Source: an uncultured Salinisphaerales bacterium (lineage in GTDB: Bacteria; Pseudomonadota; Gammaproteobacteria; Nevskiales; CAJXLF01). From it: a DNA stretch of 64,000 nt. Shown here piece after piece: positions 1-7,607 of this stretch. The stretch lies in contig CAJXLF010000008.1 in NCBI GenBank assembly GCA_913055805.1, positions 62,001 through 126,000 on the forward strand, written 5' to 3'. A program made the position numbers and the translations under genes. Under the pieces are notes generated by a model. It did not search any database, was not told the origin of the DNA, and worked only from the letters and a program-made list of their open reading frames with translations. Positions within the stretch are counted from its first letter, which is position 1. The number at the start of each line of letters is the position of its first letter.

Positions 1-352
1 GCCGTAAATCCAGGGATTCGAAGAAAGGCTGAATACCCGCGGCCATGGCCAGGGCGCCGGCCATGTTGACCATGGTCAGGATGCGAAACGGGGCGTCATC
101 GTTATCGTAGGCCGAGGCGAACCATGTGTAGTTCATCCAGGCCCACCAGATGGCGAAAAATGCTCCGGCAAACTTGATCAGGCCGTCCAGCACATGAGCC
201 TCGGCAATGGCGTGATGCAAGCCGGCAGCCGCCGCGGCGATGGCAATCACCGAGACCAGATCGAACAACAACTCCAGTGGCGTCGCGGCGCGATGGGTTT
301 CGTCTGGATCACGCGGGGGCATCGGCCGGCTGCTCAACAGCTTTCCAATCAT
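1..352 (-). CDS. LtrA-like membrane protein, partial (C-terminal part outside the window)
   Basis: Reading the minus strand from an ATG at 352 gives about 117 residues before the window edge. It opens with a short basic stretch, then ATPLELLFDLVSVIAIA and a WWAWMNYTWFAS segment followed by MVNMAGALAMAAG. The pattern of an early LELLFDL motif and a second helix rich in W and N is typical of the low-temperature-requirement A (LtrA) family, multi-pass inner-membrane proteins of unknown biochemical role. A GTG nine bases further upstream (361) is in frame and is an alternative start; neither has a clear ribosome site. It follows the DoxX-like gene by only a few bases, so the two are probably co-transcribed. 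The family call rests on motifs remembered from LtrA proteins, not on a search. Confidence 0.7.
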   Translation of the reverse strand, partial: MIGKLLSSRPMPPRDPDETHRAATPLELLFDLVSVIAIAAAAAGLHHAIAEAHVLDGLIKFAGAFFAIWWAWMNYTWFASAYDNDDAPFRILTMVNMAGALAMAAGIQPFFESLDLR

Positions 353-367
353 GTTCGTCACTTGGGG

Positions 368-742
368 TCAGGGTGTTTGTTTGCGTTGTTTCATATCCAT
401 TCCGGCCAGGAGCAGGAAGGCGCCGACGATGGCCATGTTCTTGGCGAAATGCAGCAACTGGCCGTGAACCTGTTCCGGTTCCACGGCCCAGAAAGGGTGT
501 GAGCCGATCGCGTCGACGAGCATAAGCAGCGCCATGATGCTGGCCAGCCAGCGCAACTGCCAGCCCGCAGCAATCAAAATGCCGGCCAGTACTTCCAGCC
601 CGCTGATGACCAGCACTCCCGTGGAGAAACTGCTGGCCGATTCCAGTAAACCGAAGCCGATCAGCAGGCGTTCACCGCCGATGACGACGAAAATACTGGC
701 GATCAGAATACGGCCAACTGTGATCAGAAACTGATTGGTCAT
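368..742 (-). CDS. DoxX-family small membrane protein
   Basis: A 124-residue protein with four hydrophobic segments (about residues 5-25, 43-60, 65-80 and 100-118) and the conserved DoxX features of an N-terminal GRILIASIFVVIGGERL helix and a late HFAKNMAIVGAFLLLAG helix. DoxX/DoxD-like proteins are inner-membrane proteins, some acting as thiosulfate:quinone oxidoreductase subunits, most of unknown function. An AGGGGAGA ribosome site lies about five bases before the ATG, which supports this start. The LtrA-like gene follows within 20 bases on the same strand, so they look like a two-gene operon. Nothing here points to a specific substrate. Confidence 0.75.
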   Translation of the reverse strand: MTNQFLITVGRILIASIFVVIGGERLLIGFGLLESASSFSTGVLVISGLEVLAGILIAAGWQLRWLASIMALLMLVDAIGSHPFWAVEPEQVHGQLLHFAKNMAIVGAFLLLAGMDMKQRKQTP

Positions 743-764
743 TATTCTCCCCTGTCAAAGATAT

Positions 765-790
765 GCCCCGCCCACAATAACGGGCGGGGC
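765..790 (-). terminator. GC-rich perfect hairpin between SDR relic and DoxX gene
   Basis: GCCCCGCCC (765-773) and GGGCGGGGC (782-790) are perfect nine-base complements around an eight-base loop. It lies just downstream, on the minus strand, of the dead SDR tail and upstream of the DoxX start. The sequence after the stem on the minus strand is ATATCTTTG, so the U-tract is weak. I read it as a leftover transcription terminator of the SDR gene; an attenuator ahead of the DoxX gene is possible. Confidence 0.5.
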
Positions 791-828
791 AGGTTCATTC
801 CAAGTGCTCGCCGGTTTCAAGGCGTCGT

Positions 829-940
829 TTAGCCGCCGTTGGCGAAGATGGGCTGGCTCGTGATCCACCAGCCATCGGTTAACAGGAATTTCACGATCGG
901 AACAATATCCTCGATCTTGGCAACGTGTCAGATGAGGGAG
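829..940 (-). pseudogene. C-terminal relic of a short-chain dehydrogenase (SDR)
   Basis: On the minus strand, 921-829 encodes VAKIEDIVPIVKFLLTDGWW continuing ITSQPIFANGG and a stop. This is the classic carboxyl end of an SDR oxidoreductase (ED-I-P-V-FL, GWWIT-Q-IFANGG). Upstream in the same frame a TGA stop interrupts the expected Ser-Pro-Leu-Gly-Arg region (residues read LASLI, stop, HVAK), and no catalytic YxxxK or Rossmann part can be found before the divergent AraC gene. It is therefore a dead tail. No other SDR in the window has this ending, so it is not a simple copy of a neighbour. The upstream boundary is approximate. Confidence 0.65.
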
Positions 941-1011
941 GCGAGTCGAACTGCATGTGAAATTTAGCCATGCCGGCCTATACTGCATAAGGAACATTAC
1001 TTAAATCTGGT

Positions 1012-1845
1012 ATGTATTCAGCTATTCAGCCGGGCCTTAATTCGGTGTCTAACACCGAGCTAATTCAATATCGGGAGCTGGGAGTTGCCGAGCCTCTCAG
1101 CCGGTATGTGGATAAGCTTTGGTATCTGGATGCCAGCCGTCTTGGACGGAGGATTATTCCGTACCACGTCGTTGCCGATGGTTGTGCTGATATTTACTTT
1201 GATTGCGGGGGTCAGGCGGCTCCTATGCTTACGTATTCAGCAAGTACGCCTTTAACCATAGGCGTACCAAACGTTCGGATCCTGGGAGCGCGTTTACTGC
1301 CTGGCACGGTGTCGCTCCTGACCCATCATGTGCATCTGCGTGATCTGGCAGGTAAAAGCGTTCCGCTCCTCGAATTGCTGGGCGAACGCTCACCTCTGAT
1401 TCGGTTTTCAAAATCACTACCTTCAATTCGAGGCATAGAAAATACGCTTTCCGAGTTGGGCGCTTCATTAGAGCGATCCATCCTTGCCAGTCACGGGTCT
1501 GGTGAACCGTTGTTGGCATCCAGTTTTTCCACCTTAATAGCATCTTCGTTGGATATGTCGCGTCCGCATGAAGCTCTATATCAGGTGCGTCAGGTGGGGG
1601 AGCGGCAGGGACGAAGATTGCTGATCGAACAGACCGGACTTCCGCCCAAGCGCCTTGCCCGGGTTGTGCGGTTTCAAAGAGCGCTGGCCGCGATTATCAA
1701 TTCTCCGCAACGGACGTTAGCGGATATCGCTATGGATGCAGGTTATTTTGATCAGCCGCATTTCACACGCGAGGCGAACCTTCTGTCAGGGATGACCGCC
1801 AGCCAGATCAAATCTTTGCAAGTCCGAAATATACAAGCCAAATAA
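1012..1845 (+). CDS. AraC-family transcriptional regulator (DUF6597-like N-domain)
   Basis: A 277-residue regulator. The N-terminal part (SRYVDKLWYLDA, then HVVADGCADIYFD and GARLLPGT) resembles the DUF6597/AraC ligand-side domain. The C-terminal 100 residues form the two-helix-turn-helix AraC domain, with RRLLIEQTGLPPKRLARVVR as the first unit and the second unit ending ADIAMDAGYFDQPHFTRE, the typical AraC signature. It lies 47 bases upstream of the flavin monooxygenase on the same strand, and a near-perfect palindrome sits between them. It most likely controls the monooxygenase/membrane protein/hydrolase group downstream. Its effector cannot be told from sequence. Confidence 0.85.
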   Translation: MYSAIQPGLNSVSNTELIQYRELGVAEPLSRYVDKLWYLDASRLGRRIIPYHVVADGCADIYFDCGGQAAPMLTYSASTPLTIGVPNVRILGARLLPGTVSLLTHHVHLRDLAGKSVPLLELLGERSPLIRFSKSLPSIRGIENTLSELGASLERSILASHGSGEPLLASSFSTLIASSLDMSRPHEALYQVRQVGERQGRRLLIEQTGLPPKRLARVVRFQRALAAIINSPQRTLADIAMDAGYFDQPHFTREANLLSGMTASQIKSLQVRNIQAK

Positions 1846-1860
1846 TCAGCGGGTGGCCAC

Positions 1861-1890
1861 ACTGCTTCCAGAAAAGTTTTCTGGAGCAGT
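1861..1890 (+). promoter_or_regulatory. Near-perfect palindrome overlapping the monooxygenase ribosome site
   Basis: The left arm is ACTGC (1861-1865), one unpaired T, then TCCAGAAAA (1867-1875). After a central G, the right arm is TTTTCTGGA (1877-1885) and GCAGT (1886-1890). Fourteen base pairs match with a single bulge. The GGAG ribosome site of the following GTG start (1893) is inside the right arm. It could be a dimer operator, a terminator of the araC transcript, or an mRNA hairpin hiding the ribosome site. Confidence 0.6.
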
Positions 1891-1892
1891 GA

Positions 1893-3248
1893 GTGGATCA
1901 GTTTGAGTCGAAAGAAAATCTGCCCGTTGCAGTCGTGGGGGCAGGGCCCGCTGGATTGGCGGCAGCCCGTGCGCTGAAAAACGAAGGGCTGCCATTCGAA
2001 ATTCTGGAGCAATACTCCGATGCCGGCGGTATCTGGGATGTTGCACGTCCGGATTCGCCAATGTACCAATCTGCCCATTTCATTTCTTCAAGAGACAGGT
2101 CGGCATTTGCAGGCTTCCCCTTTCCCAAAGATGTCGCGCTTTATCCATCCCATCAGCACGTACTGAAGTATCTGAGGAATTTCGCGAAAGCGTATGGTTT
2201 AAACGAGCATATCCAATATAACGCAGAGGTTACCGGCGCGTGGCCTGAAGCGGAGGCCTGGACGCTGAAACTGAAGTCCGGCGCCGAGAAAAAATATTCA
2301 GCGCTCATCCTGGCGACAGGATCCACCTGGTTTCCGCGAATGCCGGATTATCAAGGCGAGTTTTCCGGTGAGATGCGTCATTCAGTTGATTACTGTGATC
2401 CCGGTGAGTTCAGCGGTAAAAAAGTGCTGATCGTGGGAGGTGGTAACTCGGCGGTGGATATCGCCTGCGATGCGGCTAAATATGCCGATCAAAGCTGGAT
2501 AAGTCTGAGGCGAGGTTATCACTTTGTGCCCAAGCTCTTGATGGGTACGCCGATGGATGTGCTTGCGTCCCGTTCATCAAAACTGCCAATGCGATTCAAT
2601 CGCTGGGTATCGGAAAAGATGATTCGTTTGCATACCGGACCACTCGAAAGCTACGGATTGCCGAAGCCCGATCATCGTTTGTTCGCTACGCATCCGATCA
2701 TGAACACGCAGATACTGCATCACCTGGCGCATGGCGACATAGCAGCCAAGCCCGATGTTCAATGCTTTTCCGGTACTCAGGTTGTGTTCACGGATAACAC
2801 GAGCATTACGCCCGATCTCGTCATCCTTGCGACCGGTTACGAAAAGTCGGTCCCCTTTATTGCGGATCAACACACTAAAAGAAGGGGCAAAGCTCCTGAT
2901 TTTCTCCTGAGAATGATCAGTGAGGAGCATGACAACCTGTTTGGGTTGAGTTACTTCGAAACCAATTCAGGGATATACCCCCTGTTCGACCGAATGGCCC
3001 ACCTTATAGCCAGATCTATTGCCCGGGGAGATCACGCAAAAGCTGTATTGAAGTTTAAAGCGAAGCAGCTGGACGGGCGTATGAGCAAGGGTCTGGGTCT
3101 GGTCGATTCAGATCGCCACAAAACCTACGTGAATAGCATCACGTTTTCCCAGACGCTGGACAGTCTTTGCGCAGACATGGGATGGCCGACTGTCCAGGAG
3201 ACTTACAAGAGCCTGCCTGAATCCGAGAAATTAATGGCTTTTAACTAG
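1893..3248 (+). CDS. Flavin-containing monooxygenase (FMO type)
   Basis: A 451-residue class B flavoprotein. GAGPAG at residues 16-21 is the FAD dinucleotide-binding motif, FSGEMRHSVDY (157-167) matches the FMO fingerprint FxGxxxHxxx(Y/F), and GGGNSA (182-187) binds NADPH. ATGYEKSVPF near residue 315 is the second FAD-contacting ATG motif. Such enzymes use NADPH and oxygen to oxygenate heteroatoms or carbonyls (including some Baeyer-Villiger reactions) in the cytoplasm. The start is GTG, supported by GGAG six bases upstream. The small membrane-protein gene follows within ten bases and a secreted CocE-type hydrolase comes next, so a ketone-to-ester-then-hydrolysis route is possible but is only an inference. 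Confidence 0.88.
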   Translation: MDQFESKENLPVAVVGAGPAGLAAARALKNEGLPFEILEQYSDAGGIWDVARPDSPMYQSAHFISSRDRSAFAGFPFPKDVALYPSHQHVLKYLRNFAKAYGLNEHIQYNAEVTGAWPEAEAWTLKLKSGAEKKYSALILATGSTWFPRMPDYQGEFSGEMRHSVDYCDPGEFSGKKVLIVGGGNSAVDIACDAAKYADQSWISLRRGYHFVPKLLMGTPMDVLASRSSKLPMRFNRWVSEKMIRLHTGPLESYGLPKPDHRLFATHPIMNTQILHHLAHGDIAAKPDVQCFSGTQVVFTDNTSITPDLVILATGYEKSVPFIADQHTKRRGKAPDFLLRMISEEHDNLFGLSYFETNSGIYPLFDRMAHLIARSIARGDHAKAVLKFKAKQLDGRMSKGLGLVDSDRHKTYVNSITFSQTLDSLCADMGWPTVQETYKSLPESEKLMAFN

Positions 3249-3257
3249 GAGATGAAC

Positions 3258-3683
3258 ATGAAAAATCTGGTCTATGTGCTTGTATACAAGATAACGGCAA
3301 CGGTGCTGGGTGTATGTGTGCCACTGATGCTGTTTCCTGTTTCGTGGCTCAGCGCGTTAGGTGTTCCCGAGCAGGAAAGCTACATGTTCATCAGGGCCCT
3401 GGGCGTGGCTTATCTTGCGCTTTGTGTTGGGTATGCCTTCGGCCTGGCTGAGGCGTTGCAGGGGCGGCGCATGTTATCGGTTATCTGGATGGGCATCGTC
3501 AGCAATGCTGGCGCTTGCCTGGTGTTCACGATCTACGGGCTCCAGGGTGACTGGAATGACTGGCCGTATCTTTCCCAGCTATATGTTTGGAGTATCGCCG
3601 CTACGGCAGGTCTGATCACACTCGGTTTGGTGTTGACGGGTTTGAAGGCGCCTGCCCATGAAATTTCATATGCACGCTCCTGA
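3258..3683 (+). CDS. Small four-helix membrane protein of unknown function
   Basis: About 141 residues with four hydrophobic helices (near residues 4-24, 42-62, 72-90 and 105-128) and a short polar tail. I do not recognise a family with confidence. An ATG at 3252 is also in frame, but the AGGAG ribosome site at 3247-3251 fits the ATG at 3258 better (six-base spacing). It begins ten bases after the monooxygenase stop and ends 40 bases before the CocE-type gene, so it is probably part of one operon. It may be a membrane partner or small transporter for the oxidation product; no motif supports that directly. Confidence 0.7.
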   Translation: MKNLVYVLVYKITATVLGVCVPLMLFPVSWLSALGVPEQESYMFIRALGVAYLALCVGYAFGLAEALQGRRMLSVIWMGIVSNAGACLVFTIYGLQGDWNDWPYLSQLYVWSIAATAGLITLGLVLTGLKAPAHEISYARS

Positions 3684-3725
3684 GGCCAGCAACAACGTCC
3701 AATCAGGCCGAGAACCGGACTAGCC

Positions 3726-5711
3726 ATGACACAACAGCGCCCTGCCACCCTGCGATTGATCTGCAAAATGTGGCTGGGCGTTTTCTTTCTGTGTATTTGT
3801 GGTGGCTGCGGGGGCGACGGGAAAAGTGTTGAGCATGAATCTTCCGGGATTCAGTCGCGCTGGAGCACACTGGGTACCCGTTCCACAGAGGCAAAGCCGA
3901 ATATTCCTGTTTCTCCGGGGCGGATAACTGGCTGGTCAGACTACAATCCGCCTGCGGTGTACTCCAGGCGGATGTCCACGGAACATCACATAGTCATGCC
4001 GGACGGAGCAAAGCTTGCGGCCACTGTCGTGACGCCGGTTGATGACTCGGGCAAGCCGGTGTCGATGCCCCTGCCAACCATCGTTTCCATGACGGCATAT
4101 AACAAGCTGGTCGGAAGTTTTGTGCCGGCACTGGGCGGCGCGAATGCCTATCTGGTTTCCCACGGATATGTTCATGTCATTGTGGATGTGCGGGGCACCG
4201 GCGCATCAGACGGCCGCTGGGATTCATTCGGAGAACCTGAGCAGGCTGATTACCTTCCCATACTTCAATGGATCGCCGACCAGCCGTTCTGTGATGGCAA
4301 TATCGGGCTCTATGGCATTTCCTATGTCGGCATCACTGCCTTACTGGCGACTACCAGGGGTCATCCGGCTGTAAAGGCTGTTTTTCCGATTTTTCCCAGC
4401 GCAGATCCCTATCGTGACCTGGTTTTTGCTGGCGGTCAGGTCAATCTGGGTTTTTACCCTTTCTGGTTCATAGTCGTTGAAACACTGAATCTGCTGAATA
4501 CCAATTTGCTGACGGACCCGTTGGCGTGGCTTACGCAATTATCCGATCGACTGAATAGCGCCCTCGGGGAATTCTCGATTCCGGTATTACTCGACAGTGT
4601 TTTGGGTGGCGAAGACATTGCACTTGATTCGGAGTTCTGGCGTATACGCTCTCCCATTGAGCAGGCGGAAAAAATAAGGGTGCCCACGTTTATCGTGGGC
4701 GGCCTGCAAGATATTTTTCAGCGCGGCGAACCACTCTTGTATGAGGCGTTAAAAAATCAGACAACCACAAAACTCCTGATAGGTCCCTGGGCGCATCTTG
4801 ACGTACTGGACGTCGGCCCTTTAACAACCAAAATTCCGAATGGCGGCGTGCCTCCGCTGGATCACATTGCCTTGCAATGGTTCGACAGGTATTTGAAGGG
4901 ATTGAACAATGGGGCTGACCAGTTGCCCCCGGTGACACAGTATGTGCTGGGCGACGGAGGATTCGTGAGCTCCGCTGACTGGCCGCATCCTGAAGCGCAG
5001 GCCAAACGCTACTATCTGCGGGCGCAAGGTGCCTTGACTGAACAAGCGCCCGTTGCGGAAGAAACCGACCAGCAAATTCTTCAGCAACCTTTCAGTGGTC
5101 TTTGTTCACCCAGTACCGATCAGTCAACAGGTGGCGTGCAAGGCATTCTTCCGTTGCCGTGTTACCAGTATGACAACCTGGCCACATTGCTTGATGCCCG
5201 GTACGAAACCGCGCCGCTGGATGAGGGCTTGTATCTTAACGGACCGTTACAGGCCGATATCTGGATTTCCACATCCTCTAAAGATACAGCGATCAGCGTG
5301 CGCATTAGTGATGTGTCGCCGACAGGCCAGGCCGCGCCTGTGAGCGACGGCTTGTTAATGGCTTCTTTACGCGAGGTCGATGAACGGCGATCACGCACCC
5401 TGAATGGCGTCATGATTCAACCCTGGCATATGTTCAGCCCTGAAACCAAAATGCCATTGGCGCCTGGAGGAGAGCCCGTATTGCTGCGGGTCGAGATTGC
5501 GCCTGCCAGTGCATTCATCGCCGCAGGGCACCGCTTAAGGGTTTCAATAGGATCCATTGATTTCTGGCACGGCATACCGCCATTACCCGATCTGATTGCC
5601 GTCCTGGGCGGCCTTACAACCGTTCATGTTTCAGAAAAGCATGTATCCGGCATCGTTGTGCCCGTAGTTCCCGGAGGTATAGCTCCAGAATCGCGGATTC
5701 CGGACCTGTAG
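3726..5711 (+). CDS. CocE/NonD-family (S15-type) alpha/beta hydrolase, lipoprotein
   Basis: A 661-residue secreted hydrolase of the X-Pro dipeptidyl-peptidase/cocaine-esterase superfamily. A basic N-terminus and hydrophobic stretch end in CICGGC, so Cys25 or Cys28 is the likely lipidated residue. The nucleophile elbow is GISYVG with Ser199. RGTGASDGRWDSFG just before it and VGGLQDIFQRGE (catalytic Asp) and GPWAHLD (catalytic His) after it are all standard family blocks. A jelly-roll domain (PF08530-like, from about residue 430) follows. It ends the AraC-FMO-membrane protein group. Family members hydrolyse esters or amides of bulky acyl groups; the substrate here is unknown. Two longer relatives occur at 43.0 and 58.3 kb. 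Confidence 0.88.
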   Translation: MTQQRPATLRLICKMWLGVFFLCICGGCGGDGKSVEHESSGIQSRWSTLGTRSTEAKPNIPVSPGRITGWSDYNPPAVYSRRMSTEHHIVMPDGAKLAATVVTPVDDSGKPVSMPLPTIVSMTAYNKLVGSFVPALGGANAYLVSHGYVHVIVDVRGTGASDGRWDSFGEPEQADYLPILQWIADQPFCDGNIGLYGISYVGITALLATTRGHPAVKAVFPIFPSADPYRDLVFAGGQVNLGFYPFWFIVVETLNLLNTNLLTDPLAWLTQLSDRLNSALGEFSIPVLLDSVLGGEDIALDSEFWRIRSPIEQAEKIRVPTFIVGGLQDIFQRGEPLLYEALKNQTTTKLLIGPWAHLDVLDVGPLTTKIPNGGVPPLDHIALQWFDRYLKGLNNGADQLPPVTQYVLGDGGFVSSADWPHPEAQAKRYYLRAQGALTEQAPVAEETDQQILQQPFSGLCSPSTDQSTGGVQGILPLPCYQYDNLATLLDARYETAPLDEGLYLNGPLQADIWISTSSKDTAISVRISDVSPTGQAAPVSDGLLMASLREVDERRSRTLNGVMIQPWHMFSPETKMPLAPGGEPVLLRVEIAPASAFIAAGHRLRVSIGSIDFWHGIPPLPDLIAVLGGLTTVHVSEKHVSGIVVPVVPGGIAPESRIPDL

Positions 5712-5783
5712 CTGTAGAGGGGGTGGGCAGGATGGTTTTGCATTCGCGTGAGTATTACCAACCTGGATATATGAATGTTCGCC
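5706..5783 (+). repeat. Decayed copy of the 7-kb tetR promoter (direct repeat, left copy)
   Basis: This stretch aligns without gaps to 6934-7011 with 59 of 78 identical bases by hand count. The right copy holds the promoter, operator and start codon of the tetR gene at 6999. Here the equivalent ATG (5771) is followed after four codons by a stop, and the operator arms no longer match. It begins at the stop codon of the CocE-type gene. The two copies bracket a GC-rich membrane-protein/tetR cassette. Confidence 0.7.
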
Positions 5784-5803
5784 GGTAAGGCATATCCCGG
5801 GCG

Positions 5804-6208
5804 TCAGCCGGCTTGCCGCGCGCTGCCGGGCCGCAGCAGAACGGCAATAAGCGCTACGGCGACGATTACGGTGATGGCGAAAGCCGGATTGACACCCAGC
5901 ACATTAAGCTCGGTGCCATCGGCATATTTCATGTCCCCGCCATAGGTCCCGGCGATCATATAAGCGAAAACGAAGCCGCCCGTCACAATGAGCAGGATCG
6001 CCGCGCCAAGACGCACTTGCCCCCGCACCCAGCCAAGCCAGAGCGCGAGAAGCGCAAGGGCGAAATGCACGGTGAGCTGCCAGACCTCATGCATACGCGC
6101 ATGGCCCGGCCAATCCGGGTTGAAGACATGGGTATCGCTGATTTCCATGAAAGGCAGCACGGCGAGATAAAGCAGCGCGGCAAGGGACAGAACGATTTTG
6201 GCGGGCAT
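5804..6208 (-). CDS. Small multi-pass membrane protein, target of divergent TetR
   Basis: A 134-residue protein with four hydrophobic helices, about residues 4-20, 44-62, 68-90 and 108-128; a DMKYADGTELNVLG loop lies before the last one. I do not recognise the family. The ATG at 6208 has a CGGAGAG ribosome site six bases upstream; an ATG at 6226 is also in frame but abuts an operator. Base composition is clearly GC-richer than the surroundings, as is the divergent tetR gene, and both lie between two copies of a promoter repeat. A TetR-controlled membrane protein suggests a role in stress or small-molecule handling, which is inference. Confidence 0.75.
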   Translation of the reverse strand: MPAKIVLSLAALLYLAVLPFMEISDTHVFNPDWPGHARMHEVWQLTVHFALALLALWLGWVRGQVRLGAAILLIVTGGFVFAYMIAGTYGGDMKYADGTELNVLGVNPAFAITVIVAVALIAVLLRPGSARQAG

Positions 6209-6225
6209 GGTGGCTCTCCGTTTCA

Positions 6226-6265
6226 TTGACAGTGTCAATTTACAAACTTTAATTGACACTGTCAA
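6226..6265. promoter_or_regulatory. Twin TetR-type operators in a divergent promoter
   Basis: TTGACAGTGTCAA (6226-6238) and its reverse complement TTGACACTGTCAA (6253-6265) are separated by 14 bases. Each is a nearly perfect palindrome, and together they form a larger inverted repeat. They fill the gap between the membrane-protein gene on the minus strand and the tetR gene at 6275, the normal position for autoregulation of both. Confidence 0.82.
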
Positions 6266-6274
6266 TATATCTGC

Positions 6275-6907
6275 ATGGCCAATTCCCCCCCCTCTGCACC
6301 GCCCAGAAAGCCTGCCAGGAAAGGCGCCCTGCGCCCCGTCCTTCTGGCCGCCGCCCGTACCCAGCTCGATCGGGAAGGGGCGGATGCCGTCACGATCCGC
6401 GCCGTCGCGCGGGCCTGCGGCGTCTCCCATGCCGCCCCGGCCAACCATTTCGCCGACCGGCGCAGCCTGCTGACGGCGCTGGCGGCGGAGCTTTTTGCGG
6501 ACCTGGCAGAGGCTATGGAAAAGGCGTTGGCGGAGGCCACCAAAAAAACCAGCACAAACCTGGGTGTGGCCCGGCTTACTGCCTTTGCGGAAGCGCTTGT
6601 CGCCTATGGTCTTGCCCATCCCGAGCGCTACCGGCTTTTATGGCGACGCGATCTTCTGGACAGCGAGGACGTTGCATTACAGGGGACAATGGACCAGCTT
6701 TACGCACGGTTGCTTGAGGAACTTACAGTGCTTCCCCTTCCCGCCGGCAAGGACCCGGAAACCGCGGCAGTAGGTCTATGGTCGCTTTGTCATGGTTATG
6801 TCTCCATGCGTCTTGACGGCAATTTCATCGCCCGGCACGACAAGGAAAGCGGCGCCCCCCGCCACAGCGCCATGATCGCGAACTACCTCGCCGCTCTTAC
6901 GCATTGA
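6275..6907 (+). CDS. TetR-family transcriptional regulator (GC-rich cassette)
   Basis: A 210-residue regulator. Residues about 18-65 form the TetR helix-turn-helix, with VTIRAVARACGVSHAAPANHF matching the consensus in which the recognition helix is followed by HF. The C-terminal ligand domain contains AHPERYRLLWRRDLL and a VGLWSLCHGYVSMRLDG block like the TetR_C_33/WHG type. It is divergent from the small membrane protein, with two palindromic operators between them, so it most likely represses both. Its codons are strongly GC-rich compared with both flanks, consistent with recent acquisition together with the membrane-protein gene. Confidence 0.88.
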   Translation: MANSPPSAPPRKPARKGALRPVLLAAARTQLDREGADAVTIRAVARACGVSHAAPANHFADRRSLLTALAAELFADLAEAMEKALAEATKKTSTNLGVARLTAFAEALVAYGLAHPERYRLLWRRDLLDSEDVALQGTMDQLYARLLEELTVLPLPAGKDPETAAVGLWSLCHGYVSMRLDGNFIARHDKESGAPRHSAMIANYLAALTH

Positions 6908-6933
6908 GCCGATCCGCCTTAGGCCGGATGCGC

Positions 6934-7011
6934 CTGTGGCTGCAGAGAGGGTGGTCAGGATGTCTTGACATTCATGTAAGTATCACTAACATGAATATAT
7001 GAGCACTCGCC
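6934..7011 (+). promoter_or_regulatory. tetR promoter with long inverted-repeat operator (repeat, right copy)
   Basis: TTGACA at 6965-6970 and TAACAT at 6987-6992 (16-base spacing) form a good sigma-70 type promoter. ATTCATGT (6970-6977) and ACATGAAT (6989-6996) are perfect complements across 11 bases and overlap both elements, so the site is a likely autoregulatory operator. The ATG of the tetR gene is at 6999, so any leader would be very short. The stretch is the intact partner of the decayed copy at 5706-5783. Confidence 0.65.
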
Positions 7012-7607
7012 CATATAACAGAAAAGGCCGTCTTGCCCGTGCGGACGAATTGACTGCAGACATTCTCGATTCAGTGCTGGAACTGGTCGAGGAAATGGAC
7101 GTTGCAGACGTGAATCTGGAACTGGCCGCAAAGACCGCAGGCGTCAGTGTTCCCACGATCGTGCGCAAGTTCGAATCGAAAGATGGTCTTTATGCCGCTG
7201 CTTTCGCACGTGCGCGCCTTCTCTACAAACCCGAACGGGAGCGGTCACCTGCTGATACGGATGTCGCCGCATTTCTGGTGCGCGCCCAACTGAGTATCTA
7301 TGAACGCTGGGGGCACGCCTTGATCTACCTGCGTACTCGGGAACGGCAGTGGCCGACCGTGCACGAAGAACTGGAAAAGGGCCGCATTGAGCGCCGGCGT
7401 TGGCTCAAGGTGATTCTGGCAGAGATCCTCGATACGAAGATGCTCTCCAATGATCTGGTAGATCAGGTTTTCGCATTGACCGATGTGCATTTCTGGGCGG
7501 TATTCCGCCTCGATATGGGCTCTGGGAAAAAACGTACTCAGGCAGCAATGGAACATGCACTTCGAACTTTTCTATCCAGGCAAAAAAATCCGGGAGACCC
7601 GACATGA
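6999..7607 (+). CDS. TetR-family transcriptional regulator upstream of dienelactone hydrolase
   Basis: A 202-residue regulator with an N-terminal helix-turn-helix at about residues 15-60 (LAAKTAGVSVPTIVRKFESK, with phenylalanine after the recognition helix). The C-terminal region is a generic ligand domain with no name I can give. The stop overlaps the start of the dienelactone hydrolase by four bases (ATGA), so the two are translationally coupled. An inverted repeat overlapping its promoter suggests autorepression. The start chosen is the ATG at 6999; no clear ribosome site precedes it, which fits a leaderless or nearly leaderless mRNA. Confidence 0.85.
   Translation: MSTRPYNRKGRLARADELTADILDSVLELVEEMDVADVNLELAAKTAGVSVPTIVRKFESKDGLYAAAFARARLLYKPERERSPADTDVAAFLVRAQLSIYERWGHALIYLRTRERQWPTVHEELEKGRIERRRWLKVILAEILDTKMLSNDLVDQVFALTDVHFWAVFRLDMGSGKKRTQAAMEHALRTFLSRQKNPGDPT

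Noticed and set aside
5804-6619. A 271-codon open frame on the minus strand running from the membrane gene back through the divergent promoter into tetR
   Set aside because: The first half is the antisense of the tetR gene and the promoter with two operators. The membrane protein has its own ATG and ribosome site at 6208.
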